A DNA stretch of 64,000 nt from Melittangium boletus DSM 14713 (GTDB lineage: Bacteria > Myxococcota > Myxococcia > Myxococcales > Myxococcaceae): NCBI RefSeq assembly GCF_002305855.1, contig NZ_CP022163.1:2976292-3040291 (forward strand), read 5' to 3'. Under the pieces are notes generated by a model. That model was not told the origin of the DNA, did no database searches, and saw nothing but the letters and a program-made list of their open reading frames with translations. The position numbers were made by a program, and so were the translations under genes. Numbering within the stretch: position 1 is the stretch's first letter; each line of letters opens with the position of its first letter. Of this stretch, positions 27,323-38,482 are shown piece by piece.

Positions 27323-27362
27323 CCGGCCGGCCTGGCGGCCATGACACTCACGTGAGACAACG

Positions 27363-27389
27363 CCCGGTGTGTGCCCAGCACACACCGGG
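27363..27389 (+). terminator. Perfect 11-bp hairpin between the reductase-like gene and ubiX
   Basis: CCCGGTGTGTG, loop CCCAG, CACACACCGGG. There is no T-run after it, so it may be an attenuator, a mRNA 3'-end stabiliser or a weak terminator dividing the rightward arm. Confidence 0.5.
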
Positions 27390-27465
27390 TGGGTGACGTG
27401 CTCGCGGCCTGGAGCGTCGCGGGAACGCCTTGTGCTGGGTCGCCTTTTGAGAGATTAAACAAGAG

Positions 27466-29434
<1,969 letters not shown>

Positions 29435-29446
29435 GTCATGCTCCCA

Positions 29447-29475
29447 GGGGTGGGGGCACTCAACGCCCCCCCCCG
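29447..29475 (+). terminator. GC stem-loop after purA
   Basis: GGGGGC/GCCCCC core stem with a 7-nt loop, extended by further G-C pairs past one mismatch. No T-run follows, so termination is only possible. Confidence 0.3.
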
Positions 29476-29572
29476 CCGGACGAAACGCCGACAAACAACA
29501 CTCCGGAGGCGATTTCACTCCGGGTGGCCGCGCGTCTCCTCTAGGGTGCTGAGTCTTCCCGACAGGAGACAC

Positions 29573-31183
29573 ATGAACAACAAGAACCTCAACCTTGGAT
29601 GGATGGTTGTCGCGGCGCTCGGCATGAGCGCGTGCGGTGACGAGACGAAGCCGAACCCCGAGCCGAATCCCGCGGCGCCGACGCGGGAGGACGTGGTGCG
29701 CGATCACATGGAGTCGCTGCGCGGCGACTCCGCTGCGCTCGGCGCCTTCCTGCTCGCCATGCCCAAGGGGGCGGACCTGCACAGCCACACCTCGGGCGCC
29801 ATCACCACCGAGAAGCTGATCGAGTGGGGCGCGGAGGACGGCGCGTGCGTGAATACGACGACCTACGTGGCCAGCAACCCGTGCGCGGCCGGAACGACGC
29901 CCCTGGCCGACGCCTGGGCGGACCGGGCCTTCTACGACGCCGTGCTGGGCGCCTGGTCCATGCAGAACCACACGGGCTCGCTGCTGGAGGCGCACCAGCA
30001 CTTCTTCGACGCCTTCGGCAAGTACGGCGCGGTGCAGACCGACGCGCGCAATGACGACAGCTACGCGGACATCCTCTCGCGCGCCGGCAATCACCACCAG
30101 GTCTACGTGGAGCTGATGCAGGGCTTTGGCGCGAGCACCGGTGGCCGGATCGCCGAGGGGCTTTTCACCGCCTCGGACAACTGGGACGCGGCGACCCTGC
30201 TGGCCAAGCGCGAGCAGCTCATCGCGCTGCCCGACTTCCAGGCCTCGATCGACCGGCAGGCCGCCAGCATCGCGGCGACCCTGAAGGGTGCCCGGGAGCT
30301 GCTCAAGTGCGGCACCGCCCAGGCGGATCCAGGCTGTGACGTGGAGGTGCGGCTGCTCTCCTCGGCCAACCGCACGGCGGAGCGCGCGAACGTCTTCGGC
30401 CAGTGGGTGCACGCCTATGAGCTGGCCCAGCGCGTGCCCGAGGTCGTGGGCGTCAACCTCGTGTCCCCCGAGGAGAACGAGAAGTCGCTCGCGTACTACG
30501 ACGACGAGATGTTCGCCCTGGGCACGCTGGATGACTTCAATGACAACACGGTGGGCCGCAAGACGGTCCACATCTCCCTGCACGCCGGCGAGCTCATCCC
30601 CGCCGTGCTCAAGGCCCAGGATCAGCAGCACCTGCGCTTCCACATCCGCAACGCCGTGGAGAAGGCCCACGCGGAGCGCATCGGCCACGGCGTGGACGTG
30701 CTGGGCGAGACGGCCGGCGATGGCGCCGCGGACCTCCTGCGGGACATGCACGACCTGGATGTCATGGTGGAAATCTGCCTGACCTCCAACCGCGTCCTGC
30801 TCGGCGCCTCGGGCGCGCAGCACCCGCTCGCCGCGTACCTGGAGAACAAGGTGCCGGTGGCCCTGGCGACGGATGACTCGGGCATCCTGCGCGGAGACAT
30901 CACCCAGGAGTACATCGCGGCCGCCACCGACCAGAAGCTCGACTACAAGACGCTCAAGCAGATGGCGCGCGCCAGCCTGGAGCACGCGTTCGTGGAAGGC
31001 GGCAGCCTCTGGGCCAAGCGCGATGACTTCACGACCACGGTGGAGGCCTGTGCCCAGGAGAAGCTCGGAGAGGTCGCCACGTCGGCCAGCTGCAAGACCT
31101 ACCTCACCTCCCACAAGCGCGCCGCGCTCCAGTGGAAGCTGGAGACGCAGCTCGCCACCTTCGAGAATCAGTTCGTGAAGTAG
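29573..31183 (+). CDS. Adenosine-deaminase-family lipoprotein
   Basis: Protein of 536 residues with a lipoprotein signal (VVAALGMSACG) and a good ribosome-binding site (ACAGGAG). Amidohydrolase motifs in order: ADLHSHTSGA (metal-binding His pair), SLHAGE (catalytic Glu region), RIGHGVD (metal His), LTSNRVLLG and ALATDDSGIL (metal Asp). This fits the adenosine deaminase/ADGF type, here anchored to an envelope lipid. Such enzymes convert adenosine-like nucleosides to inosine forms. It follows purA by 138 nt. A role in handling the cluster's nucleoside or scavenging extracellular adenosine is inference. Confidence 0.85.
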   Translation: MNNKNLNLGWMVVAALGMSACGDETKPNPEPNPAAPTREDVVRDHMESLRGDSAALGAFLLAMPKGADLHSHTSGAITTEKLIEWGAEDGACVNTTTYVASNPCAAGTTPLADAWADRAFYDAVLGAWSMQNHTGSLLEAHQHFFDAFGKYGAVQTDARNDDSYADILSRAGNHHQVYVELMQGFGASTGGRIAEGLFTASDNWDAATLLAKREQLIALPDFQASIDRQAASIAATLKGARELLKCGTAQADPGCDVEVRLLSSANRTAERANVFGQWVHAYELAQRVPEVVGVNLVSPEENEKSLAYYDDEMFALGTLDDFNDNTVGRKTVHISLHAGELIPAVLKAQDQQHLRFHIRNAVEKAHAERIGHGVDVLGETAGDGAADLLRDMHDLDVMVEICLTSNRVLLGASGAQHPLAAYLENKVPVALATDDSGILRGDITQEYIAAATDQKLDYKTLKQMARASLEHAFVEGGSLWAKRDDFTTTVEACAQEKLGEVATSASCKTYLTSHKRAALQWKLETQLATFENQFVK

Positions 31184-31197
31184 ACCCAGGAGGCTCC

Positions 31198-32334
31198 ATG
31201 CCGCCCCGCCCCTATCGCATCGACGTCGCCCAGGAAGTCCTCGCGGATCTCCACCATCGCCTGGACGCCACGCGTTTCCCGGAGCCGCTTCCGGGCGCGC
31301 CCTGGGCGCACGGCGCGCACGTCGCCTACGTGCGCGAGCTGTGCGAGTACTGGCGCCACGCCTACGACTGGCGCCAGTACGAGGCGGAGCTCAACCGCCA
31401 TCCCCAGTTCCTGTGCGAAGTGGACGGCGTGGAGCTGCATTTCTGGCATGTGCGCGGCAAGGGCCCCTCGCCCATGCCCCTGTTGCTCATCCACGGCTGG
31501 CCCGGGTCCATCCTCGAGTTCCACCACCTCATCGGGCCCCTGACGGATCCCGCCGCGCACGGAGGCGACGCGGCGGATGCGTTCGACGTGGTCATCCCGG
31601 CGCTGCCCGGCTACGGCTTCAGCGGCAAGCCCCGGGAGCCCGGCTGGAGCGCCACGCGCGTCGCCGCGGCGTTCGACCGGCTCATGGTGGAGCACCTCGG
31701 CTACCCCCGCTATGGCGCGCAGGGCGGGGATTGGGGCGCCATCACCACCATCGAGCTGGGCCTCCATCATGGTGCCCACCTCGCGGGCATCCACCTCAAC
31801 ATGCCCCTCGCCGGGCCTCCGCCAGGACAAGAGACGAGCGACGAGACCCGGCGGTACGCCCAGGCGATGGCGGCGCGCCATGCGGCCGAGGGCGCCTACA
31901 GCCAGGTGCAGGGCACCAAGCCCCTGTCGCTCGCCATCGCGCAGAGCGACTCACCCGCGGGGCTCGCCGCGTGGATGGTCGAGAAGTTCCGCACCTGGAG
32001 CGACTGTGACGGAGAGGTGGAGCGCCGCTTCTCCAAGGACTGGCTGCTCACCAACCTGATGTTCTACTGGGCGCCCAACAGCATCGCGAGCGCGGCCAAC
32101 CTCTATTACGAGACCTTTGGCGCCCACTTCCCCGACCTCCGAGGCCAGGTGCGCGTGCCCACGGGGGTGGCCCGCTTCCCCCGGGAGATCGTCCAGCCCC
32201 CTCGCTCCTGGCTGGAGCACCGCTTCGACCTGCGGCGCTACACGGAGATGCCTCGGGGCGGGCATTTCGCCGCCGTCGAGGAGCCGGAGCTGTTCCTCGA
32301 CGACGTGCGCGCGTTCTTCCGCACGCTCCGCTAG
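31198..32334 (+). CDS. Epoxide hydrolase (EHN-domain alpha/beta hydrolase)
   Basis: Protein of 378 residues starting at 31198, with AGGAGG 4 nt upstream. The N-terminal EHN region (RPYRIDVAQEVLADLHHRLDA-type) precedes an alpha/beta hydrolase: oxyanion HGWPG, nucleophile elbow AQGGDWGA (Asp), a lid with Tyr, and the catalytic His in RGGHFAAVEEPE. This is the microsomal/juvenile-hormone type. It would hydrolyse epoxides to diols; natural substrate unknown. It begins 14 nt after the deaminase gene, so they are probably co-transcribed. Confidence 0.9.
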   Translation: MPPRPYRIDVAQEVLADLHHRLDATRFPEPLPGAPWAHGAHVAYVRELCEYWRHAYDWRQYEAELNRHPQFLCEVDGVELHFWHVRGKGPSPMPLLLIHGWPGSILEFHHLIGPLTDPAAHGGDAADAFDVVIPALPGYGFSGKPREPGWSATRVAAAFDRLMVEHLGYPRYGAQGGDWGAITTIELGLHHGAHLAGIHLNMPLAGPPPGQETSDETRRYAQAMAARHAAEGAYSQVQGTKPLSLAIAQSDSPAGLAAWMVEKFRTWSDCDGEVERRFSKDWLLTNLMFYWAPNSIASAANLYYETFGAHFPDLRGQVRVPTGVARFPREIVQPPRSWLEHRFDLRRYTEMPRGGHFAAVEEPELFLDDVRAFFRTLR

Positions 32335-32379
32335 GACCGACGGGGACCCGTTCCCACACGGGCCCCCGCGTCCCCGGGA

Positions 32380-34242
32380 CTACCGCAGGTTCCAGCTCTG
32401 GTTGGTGCCGCCGTGGCAGGAGTACTGGACCAGCTTGGCGCCGTCATCGATCGAGGCGCTCTGCACGTCGACACACTTGCCGCTGTTGACGTTCGCCAGC
32501 GAGTAGCCGCCACCGCTGCTGGTCAGGCGGAAGGCCTGGGCGTTGGTGCCGTTGCAGTCCCACTGCTGCACGATGCCGAAGTCGTCCGTGCTGGAGTTGG
32601 AGATGTCCAAGCACTTGCCGCTGTTGACGTTGACCAGGTTGAAGGCGCCGCCCGCGGCCGCCTGGAGGCGGAAGGCCTGGGCGTTGGTGCCATTGCAGCT
32701 CCACTGCTGGAGCTGCGTGCCGCTGCCGAGGTTGGAGCCCGGCACGTCCATGCACTTGCCGCTGTGCTGCGCGGCCAGGCGCACCACGCTGCCCGGCTGG
32801 GGACCGGGAGCCGTGCCGCCACCGGGGAGCGAGCCATCGCTGCACGTGTTGGTGCCCGAGCCGCCACCCGGGAAGGTGACGCGCACGCTGGCCTTGTCGG
32901 CCGACTGCGACACCACGGAGATGCTCACGCGGCCGTTCGGGTCCTGGAAGGTGCGGCCCGAGGTGAGGCGCGGATCGCGGTGGGTGTTGGGGTAGTTGGG
33001 CGCCAGGTCCAGCAGCAGCGGGTTGCGGTTGCCGCCGTCGGAGCGGAAGTCCTGCGCCACGTCGACGTGCACGCCGGTGTTGACCTCGGGAGCGCCGCCC
33101 GGACCCGCGTTGAACGAGGCGAGCGCGGGGTTGCGGTACTCCACCCAGAAGTACAGGGGCCGGCCGTCCACCGTGTCGCCGGTGGGGATCTGCAGGGACT
33201 GGATGCCGTTGGACGCGCTCTGGATGGGCACCAGGTCATACGTGGCATCGCGCGAGACGCGCACGTTGTTGCACTTGTCCAGCCACAGCATGGTGGACTT
33301 CTGGAAGGCGTTCATGTGCCCCAGGCCGCCGCCCATGGTGTTGAAGGCGTTGCCGTACTCGTCCGGGGGACAGCTCGAGTAGGGGTTGGGCTTGTAGGCG
33401 GAGCCCGTGCCACAGCGCGCCGTGGAGGCGTGCCCCAGGCCGAAGCCGTGGCCGAACTCATGCGCGAAGGCGTTCGGATCGGTACAGGTGTAGAGGCTGC
33501 CGTCGCCGAACGAGTTGCCCGCCGCCGGAGGCCGGCCCACCCACGCGAGGCCACAGGCACAGTCGGTGAAGCCCGGGTTGTTGGGGATGACGAAGCCCAC
33601 GTGCGCGTAGACGCTCAGGTCCCGGCCCGCGGCCCTGGCGGCCGCCCGCGCGGCGTTGGCGATGGTGTCCAGGTTGCAGTTGGCCGGCTTGGCCAGGTTC
33701 AGCGGCGCCAGCGCGTCGCCCTGCACCGTCCAGGCTCCGTAGGACAGCTCCTTGTAGTACGCGCTCACGGTGTCCAGGCGCTGACGGGCCGTGTTCACGT
33801 CAATGCGCGCCGTGGTGCCCGGGAACACCAGCGGGAGGATGGCCACGCGCACCGTCCGGGGCGTGCCGTTCACCAGCGCGTCGCGGGACGTCACCAGGTC
33901 CGACTCGGACTTGACCACCTCGAGTGAGCGCACCTGGAGCCGCTCACCCACCTGCCCGGGCTGGCCGCTCGCGAGGGCGTCCGCGGGCTGCGCCTGGACG
34001 ATGACGTGGTCGCCCGGCTTGACCGACGGCTCGCCCTCGAACGCCAGCTCGAAGCTCTGGCCGTCCGCCGTCCGCAGGCCGTAGCCCATGCGGTGCGTGC
34101 CATCCGCGTGGTCCACCGAGAACATGCGCAGCTCGCCCTCGTAGACCGGAAGCTCCTCGGCGCCAGAGCACCCCAGGGCCAGCGCCAACGTCAGGGTCAG
34201 CCCCGTTCCTCCAATTCCTCTCACCACGCGACCAGATTGCAT
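32380..34242 (-). CDS. Secreted zinc metalloprotease lipoprotein with ricin-type lectin domain
   Basis: Protein of 620 residues. ATG at 34242 follows GAGGAGG; lipobox LALALGCSG. A catalytic region contains the metzincin zinc motif HEFGHGFGLGHAS (about 261-273) and a nearby Met-turn candidate FNTMGGG. The C-terminal ~140 residues form a ricin-B beta-trefoil with three repeats each carrying SGKCxDV and a QxW-type motif (QQWSCNGTNAQAF, QQWDCNGTNAQAF). It is probably a glycan-targeted protease used in predation or matrix turnover. Confidence 0.85.
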   Translation of the reverse strand: MQSGRVVRGIGGTGLTLTLALALGCSGAEELPVYEGELRMFSVDHADGTHRMGYGLRTADGQSFELAFEGEPSVKPGDHVIVQAQPADALASGQPGQVGERLQVRSLEVVKSESDLVTSRDALVNGTPRTVRVAILPLVFPGTTARIDVNTARQRLDTVSAYYKELSYGAWTVQGDALAPLNLAKPANCNLDTIANAARAAARAAGRDLSVYAHVGFVIPNNPGFTDCACGLAWVGRPPAAGNSFGDGSLYTCTDPNAFAHEFGHGFGLGHASTARCGTGSAYKPNPYSSCPPDEYGNAFNTMGGGLGHMNAFQKSTMLWLDKCNNVRVSRDATYDLVPIQSASNGIQSLQIPTGDTVDGRPLYFWVEYRNPALASFNAGPGGAPEVNTGVHVDVAQDFRSDGGNRNPLLLDLAPNYPNTHRDPRLTSGRTFQDPNGRVSISVVSQSADKASVRVTFPGGGSGTNTCSDGSLPGGGTAPGPQPGSVVRLAAQHSGKCMDVPGSNLGSGTQLQQWSCNGTNAQAFRLQAAAGGAFNLVNVNSGKCLDISNSSTDDFGIVQQWDCNGTNAQAFRLTSSGGGYSLANVNSGKCVDVQSASIDDGAKLVQYSCHGGTNQSWNLR

Positions 34243-34359
34243 GTCTGTCCTCCTCGAGTTCAAGGCGCGCGAAGGTACAGCACGCATGCCTTCATCAGGA
34301 AGAGGAAAACGTGTTTAAGCCGCAAAACTTAATTTAACCCGGAAAATTGCAGTCCTCTC

Positions 34360-35589
34360 TCACCAGAATCCCTCGGTGAGCAGGAGGTCCGACACGCGTT
34401 GGATCCGCTTCTGGTACGCCGCGAAAAAGGAGCCGGCTTCCTTCTCCGTCGGGTTGCGCCAGATGAGCTGGGGACCCGCTCCCCCATTGGCGCGCTCGCA
34501 CAGGACGAAGGCCCGGCGGACATCGTCCACGCTCTCGAAACGCAGCGCGTCGAGCAGCAACGGATTCTGGCTCGTCAGGAACGCCTGCCGCTCCCCCAGC
34601 TCCTGAAGACACGCCGGAATCCATTCGTGATGCAGACCGCCCACCAGCTCGTCGGCGATGATCACGTCCCGGGAAGCGTCCGCGTAGGCGAAGAGGGACA
34701 GCAGCCGCTTCTGTCCATAACCGAGCAGATCATGGGAGACCTCTTCCCCCGGCTTCTTGAAGAAGAAGCGCAGGTTGCTCAACCGGACGACCTGTTGACC
34801 GGGCGCGGGGCCCAGCCGCTCGACGTCGAAGCGCGCGGTCGCGGACTCGTAGCCGAGGATCCGCGCGACCCGGTCCAGGAAGTCCAGCGTCGAGGTCTCC
34901 GACGTGCCCTCGGGAACCGGACCCCGGAGGACCTTGAAGAAGGACTGGGGGAATTCCTCGGGACCCCGGGGGGACTTGACGCGGTAGCCCGCGCGGATGA
35001 GCTCGAACTCCAGTTCGAGCAGGCGCCCCAGGCGCTCGATGCCCTCGTCCAGCCGGTACGCCCCGACGATGCGGGTGGAGAGGATTTCCTGGGCCAGTTC
35101 CTTCGAGGCCGGATCCGGCCGGGCCATCATCAGGGCCAGCCCCAGAGACCAGATGGGGTCTCCCGGAAACACCCGGTCCACGCGGCTCTGGGGGCTGTCG
35201 CTCTCGAGGAAGATGTCGTTGGGGAGCACCCGGGCCCGGAGCACCGTCTCGCCCTTCCTCTCGATGGAGAACGAATCGGACCGTTGGAGCACCGACAGGG
35301 ACTCGCTCACCAGCTCGCCCGACACCATGGACACGGAGGGCTGCTCCACCCGCGTGCTGGACAGGGTGTGCTCGACCTCGAGCGCCGCGCCGGAGACGCG
35401 GCAGCGCACCTCCAGGACATCATCCCGCAGCCCATCGTCCGCGCCCATCGAGGCCGACAGCAGCCGCAAGAGCGCCGACTTGCCCGTCCCGTTCCTGCCA
35501 AGTACCACGTTGATGCCTGGACGGAACTCAAGCGTCGTCGGGGCGACGTTCCGGAACTTGTTGATCGTGAGCGTCGTCAGCTTGTTCAT
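34360..35589 (-). CDS. AAA/ABC-type ATPase, orphan
   Basis: ATPase of 409 residues similar in layout to RecF/SMC-like stand-alone ATPases. N-terminus LTTLTINKFRNVAPTTLEF, Walker A LGRNGTGKSAL (about 30-40), a long poorly conserved middle, a signature-like YGQKRLLSLF, and Walker B VIIADELVGGLHHEW followed by LTSQNPLLLD (D-loop/H-loop region). No nuclease, TOPRIM or partner gene is attached. Such orphans often turn out to be parts of phage defence or DNA-damage systems, but nothing here demonstrates it. Divergent from the urate operon by 89 bp. Confidence 0.7.
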   Translation of the reverse strand: MNKLTTLTINKFRNVAPTTLEFRPGINVVLGRNGTGKSALLRLLSASMGADDGLRDDVLEVRCRVSGAALEVEHTLSSTRVEQPSVSMVSGELVSESLSVLQRSDSFSIERKGETVLRARVLPNDIFLESDSPQSRVDRVFPGDPIWSLGLALMMARPDPASKELAQEILSTRIVGAYRLDEGIERLGRLLELEFELIRAGYRVKSPRGPEEFPQSFFKVLRGPVPEGTSETSTLDFLDRVARILGYESATARFDVERLGPAPGQQVVRLSNLRFFFKKPGEEVSHDLLGYGQKRLLSLFAYADASRDVIIADELVGGLHHEWIPACLQELGERQAFLTSQNPLLLDALRFESVDDVRRAFVLCERANGGAGPQLIWRNPTEKEAGSFFAAYQKRIQRVSDLLLTEGFW

Positions 35590-35678
35590 GGTCCTGTCAA
35601 CGGCACCACACACCTCTTGGGGGGTCAAGGAAGGGAGGGCCCGTGGCGCGGGGAGACCGGGCATGATTTCAATTCCCC

Positions 35679-37097
35679 ATGTCTCACTCGACCCTCTCCG
35701 CGCTCGAAGCCTCGATCCGCCGGGACCTGGAGCGCCTGGACTACCCCAAGCGCCCCTGGGTGCTGCCCCGCCACACCCGTGACGGCCGCGCCATCCTGGA
35801 CGTGCTCATCATCGGCGGAGGACAGAGCGGGCTCGCCGCCGCGTTCGGCCTCCAGCGCGAGAAGGTGACGAACCTGCTCGTCGTCGACGACAGCCCCGCG
35901 GGGCTCGCCGGGCCCTGGAAGACGTTCGCGCGGATGCTCACCCTGCGCACCCCCAAGCACGTCACCGGCCCGGACCAGAACCTGCCCAACCTCTGCATCC
36001 AGAGCTGGTACGAGGCCCAGTTCGGCGAGGAAGCCTGGAAGTCGCTCGGCCTCATCCCCAAGGAGACGTGGGCGGACTACCTCCACTGGTACCACCGCTT
36101 CCTCGGCATTCCCGTGCGCCACGACACCCGCGCGGGGGCGCTCACCTGGCTGCCCGAGGAGCGCTGCTTCGCCGTCCCCGTGCGGCCCTCCCAGGGAGAA
36201 GGGCCCGAGGAGACGCTGCTCGCGCGCAAGGTGGTGCTCGCCATGGGCATCGACGGCTCGGGCCGCTGGGAAGCGCCGTCCGTGGTGATGCACCTGCCGC
36301 GCGAGCTGTGGGCGCACACCCATGACGCCATCGACTTCGACGCACTGCGTGGCAAGCGCCTGGGCGTGCTGGGCGCGGGGGCCTCGGCCTTCGACAACGC
36401 CTCCGTGGCGCTCGAGCGGGGCGCGGGCGAGGTGCACCTCTTCTACCGCCGCAAGACGCTGCCCACGGTGAACGCCTACCGCTGGGCCGAGTTCGTGGGC
36501 TTCCTCAAGCACCACGCGGACCTGCCGGACGCGGACCGCTGGCGCTTCATCCGCCGCATCCTGGAGATGGGGCAGTTGCCGCCGCACGACACGTACCACC
36601 GCGCGCGCGCCTTCCCCCAGTTCCACCTGCACGCGGAGAGCCCCTGGCTGAGCACCCGCGCCGTGGGTGGTGCCGCCGAGGTCACCACGCCACACGGCAC
36701 CTTCACCTTCGACAAGCTCATCATCGGCAGCGGCACCGTGACGGACCTGACACTGCGTCCGGAGCTGGTGAACCTGGTGGCGGACATCGCGCTGTGGAAG
36801 GACCGCTACACGCCCCCGCCCGCCGAGGCCCATGAAGACCTGGGGCGCCACCCCTACCTGGGCCCGGGCTTCGAGTTCCAGGAGAAGGTACCCGGCCAGG
36901 CGCCCCACCTCGCCTCCGTCTTCAACTACACCTTCGGCGGCTTCGTCTCCCTGGGGCTGGGCGGCGCGAGCATCTCCGGCATGAAGTACAGCCTGCCCCG
37001 GCTCGTGTCCGGCATCACCCGCCAGCTCTATGTCGAGGACAAGGACGCCTACTTCGATTCCCTGATGAAGTTCGATGTGAAGGAGTTCGAGCCATGA
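35679..37097 (+). CDS. Flavin-dependent monooxygenase, first gene of the allantoin operon
   Basis: Protein of 472 residues with two Rossmann motifs: FAD-binding LIIGGGQSGLAAAFG (44-58) and a second GVLGAGASAFDNA near 231-243, the layout of class B flavin monooxygenases. Hydrophobic C-terminal FVSLGLGGASISGM. It overlaps allB by 4 nt (ATGA), so it belongs to a purine-degradation operon that has HIU hydrolase and OHCU decarboxylase but no recognisable urate oxidase. It may supply the urate hydroxylation step. Confidence 0.78.
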   Translation: MSHSTLSALEASIRRDLERLDYPKRPWVLPRHTRDGRAILDVLIIGGGQSGLAAAFGLQREKVTNLLVVDDSPAGLAGPWKTFARMLTLRTPKHVTGPDQNLPNLCIQSWYEAQFGEEAWKSLGLIPKETWADYLHWYHRFLGIPVRHDTRAGALTWLPEERCFAVPVRPSQGEGPEETLLARKVVLAMGIDGSGRWEAPSVVMHLPRELWAHTHDAIDFDALRGKRLGVLGAGASAFDNASVALERGAGEVHLFYRRKTLPTVNAYRWAEFVGFLKHHADLPDADRWRFIRRILEMGQLPPHDTYHRARAFPQFHLHAESPWLSTRAVGGAAEVTTPHGTFTFDKLIIGSGTVTDLTLRPELVNLVADIALWKDRYTPPPAEAHEDLGRHPYLGPGFEFQEKVPGQAPHLASVFNYTFGGFVSLGLGGASISGMKYSLPRLVSGITRQLYVEDKDAYFDSLMKFDVKEFEP

Positions 37098-38455
37098 GCC
37101 AGGAGTGGGTGCTGCGCGGCGAGCGCGTCGTGACGGACACGGGCGTGCGCCCGGCGGCGGTGGTGGTGCGCGACGGCAAGGTGGCCGCGGTGGTGGGCCC
37201 GTCGGAGGTGCCCTCGGGGCCGCCGGTGACGGACGTGGGCACGAAGGTCATCATGCCCGGCGTGGTGGACAGCCACGCGCACATCAACGAGCCTGGACGC
37301 ACCGAGTGGGAGGGCTTCGAGACGGCCACGCGCGCGGCGGCCGCGGGCGGCATCACCACGGTGGTGGACATGCCGCTCAACTCCATTCCCGCCACCACGT
37401 CGCTCCAGGCGCTCCAGGTGAAGGCCGCCGCCGCCGAGGGCCACTGCACCATCGACTACGGCTTCTGGGGCGGCGTCATCCCCGGCAACGTGGGAGAGCT
37501 GGAGGCCATGATCGACGCGGGCGTCACCGGCTTCAAGTGCTTCCTCATCCAGTCCGGCGTGGACGAGTTCCCCCACGTGACGCGCGAGGACCTGGAGCGG
37601 GCCATGCCGGTGCTCGCGCGCCGGGGCGTGCCCCTCATCGTCCACGCGGAGATGACGGACGCGGAGGGCCCGCCCCAGGGCGACACGCGCACCTACCAGA
37701 GCTACCTCGCCTCGCGCCCGCGCCAGTGGGAGGACGACGCCATCCGCATGATGGTGGAGCTGTGCCGGAAGCACCGCGGGCCCGTGCACATCGTGCACCT
37801 GTCGTCCTCGGACGCGCTCGGCACCGTCGCCGCCGCGAAGGCCGAGGGGCTGCCCTTCACCGTGGAGACGTGTCCGCACTACCTCACCTTCGACGCGGAG
37901 CACATCCCCGACGGCGCCACCTGGTTCAAGTGCGCGCCCCCCATCCGCGAGTCGGAGAACCGCGAGAAGCTGTGGACGGGCCTGGCGCGCGGCGACATCG
38001 ACATGGTGGTGTCGGACCACTCGCCCTGCACTCCCGCGCTCAAGCACCTGGAGCACGGGGACTTCGGCAAGGCCTGGGGAGGCATCGCCTCGCTCCAGTT
38101 CAGCCTGCCCGCGGTGTGGACGGGCATGCGCGCGCGCGGCCACGGGCTGGAGCAGCTCGTGCGCTGGATGTGCGAGGCCCCGGCCCGGCTCACTGGCCTC
38201 GCGGGCCAGAAGGGCTCGCTCACCCCGGGCGCGGACGCGGACCTGCTCGTCTTCGACCCCGAGGCCCCCTTCACCCCCGAGGCCTCGGGCGTGCTGCACC
38301 GCCACAAGCTCACCCCCTACTCGGGCCGGCCGCTCGTGGGCGTGGTGGAGCGCACCTGGGTGCGAGGTCAGGAAGTCCACACGCGGGGAGCGCCCGCGCC
38401 CGGCCCCACCGGCCGATGGATTCGCCGCCCTGGTACGGCGCGGCCCGTGAAATAA
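37094..38455 (+). CDS. allB: Allantoinase AllB
   Basis: Cyclic amidohydrolase of 453 residues. Metal motif VVDSHAHINEPGR, GFKCFL with the carbamylated Lys, IVHAEMTD, HIVHLSSSDAL and MVVSDHSPC with the metal Asp. Hydrolyses allantoin to allantoate. Start overlaps the flavoenzyme stop. Confidence 0.93.
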   Translation: MSQEWVLRGERVVTDTGVRPAAVVVRDGKVAAVVGPSEVPSGPPVTDVGTKVIMPGVVDSHAHINEPGRTEWEGFETATRAAAAGGITTVVDMPLNSIPATTSLQALQVKAAAAEGHCTIDYGFWGGVIPGNVGELEAMIDAGVTGFKCFLIQSGVDEFPHVTREDLERAMPVLARRGVPLIVHAEMTDAEGPPQGDTRTYQSYLASRPRQWEDDAIRMMVELCRKHRGPVHIVHLSSSDALGTVAAAKAEGLPFTVETCPHYLTFDAEHIPDGATWFKCAPPIRESENREKLWTGLARGDIDMVVSDHSPCTPALKHLEHGDFGKAWGGIASLQFSLPAVWTGMRARGHGLEQLVRWMCEAPARLTGLAGQKGSLTPGADADLLVFDPEAPFTPEASGVLHRHKLTPYSGRPLVGVVERTWVRGQEVHTRGAPAPGPTGRWIRRPGTARPVK

Positions 38456-38482
38456 GGTAGTCCCCGAGGAGAACCCGACACC

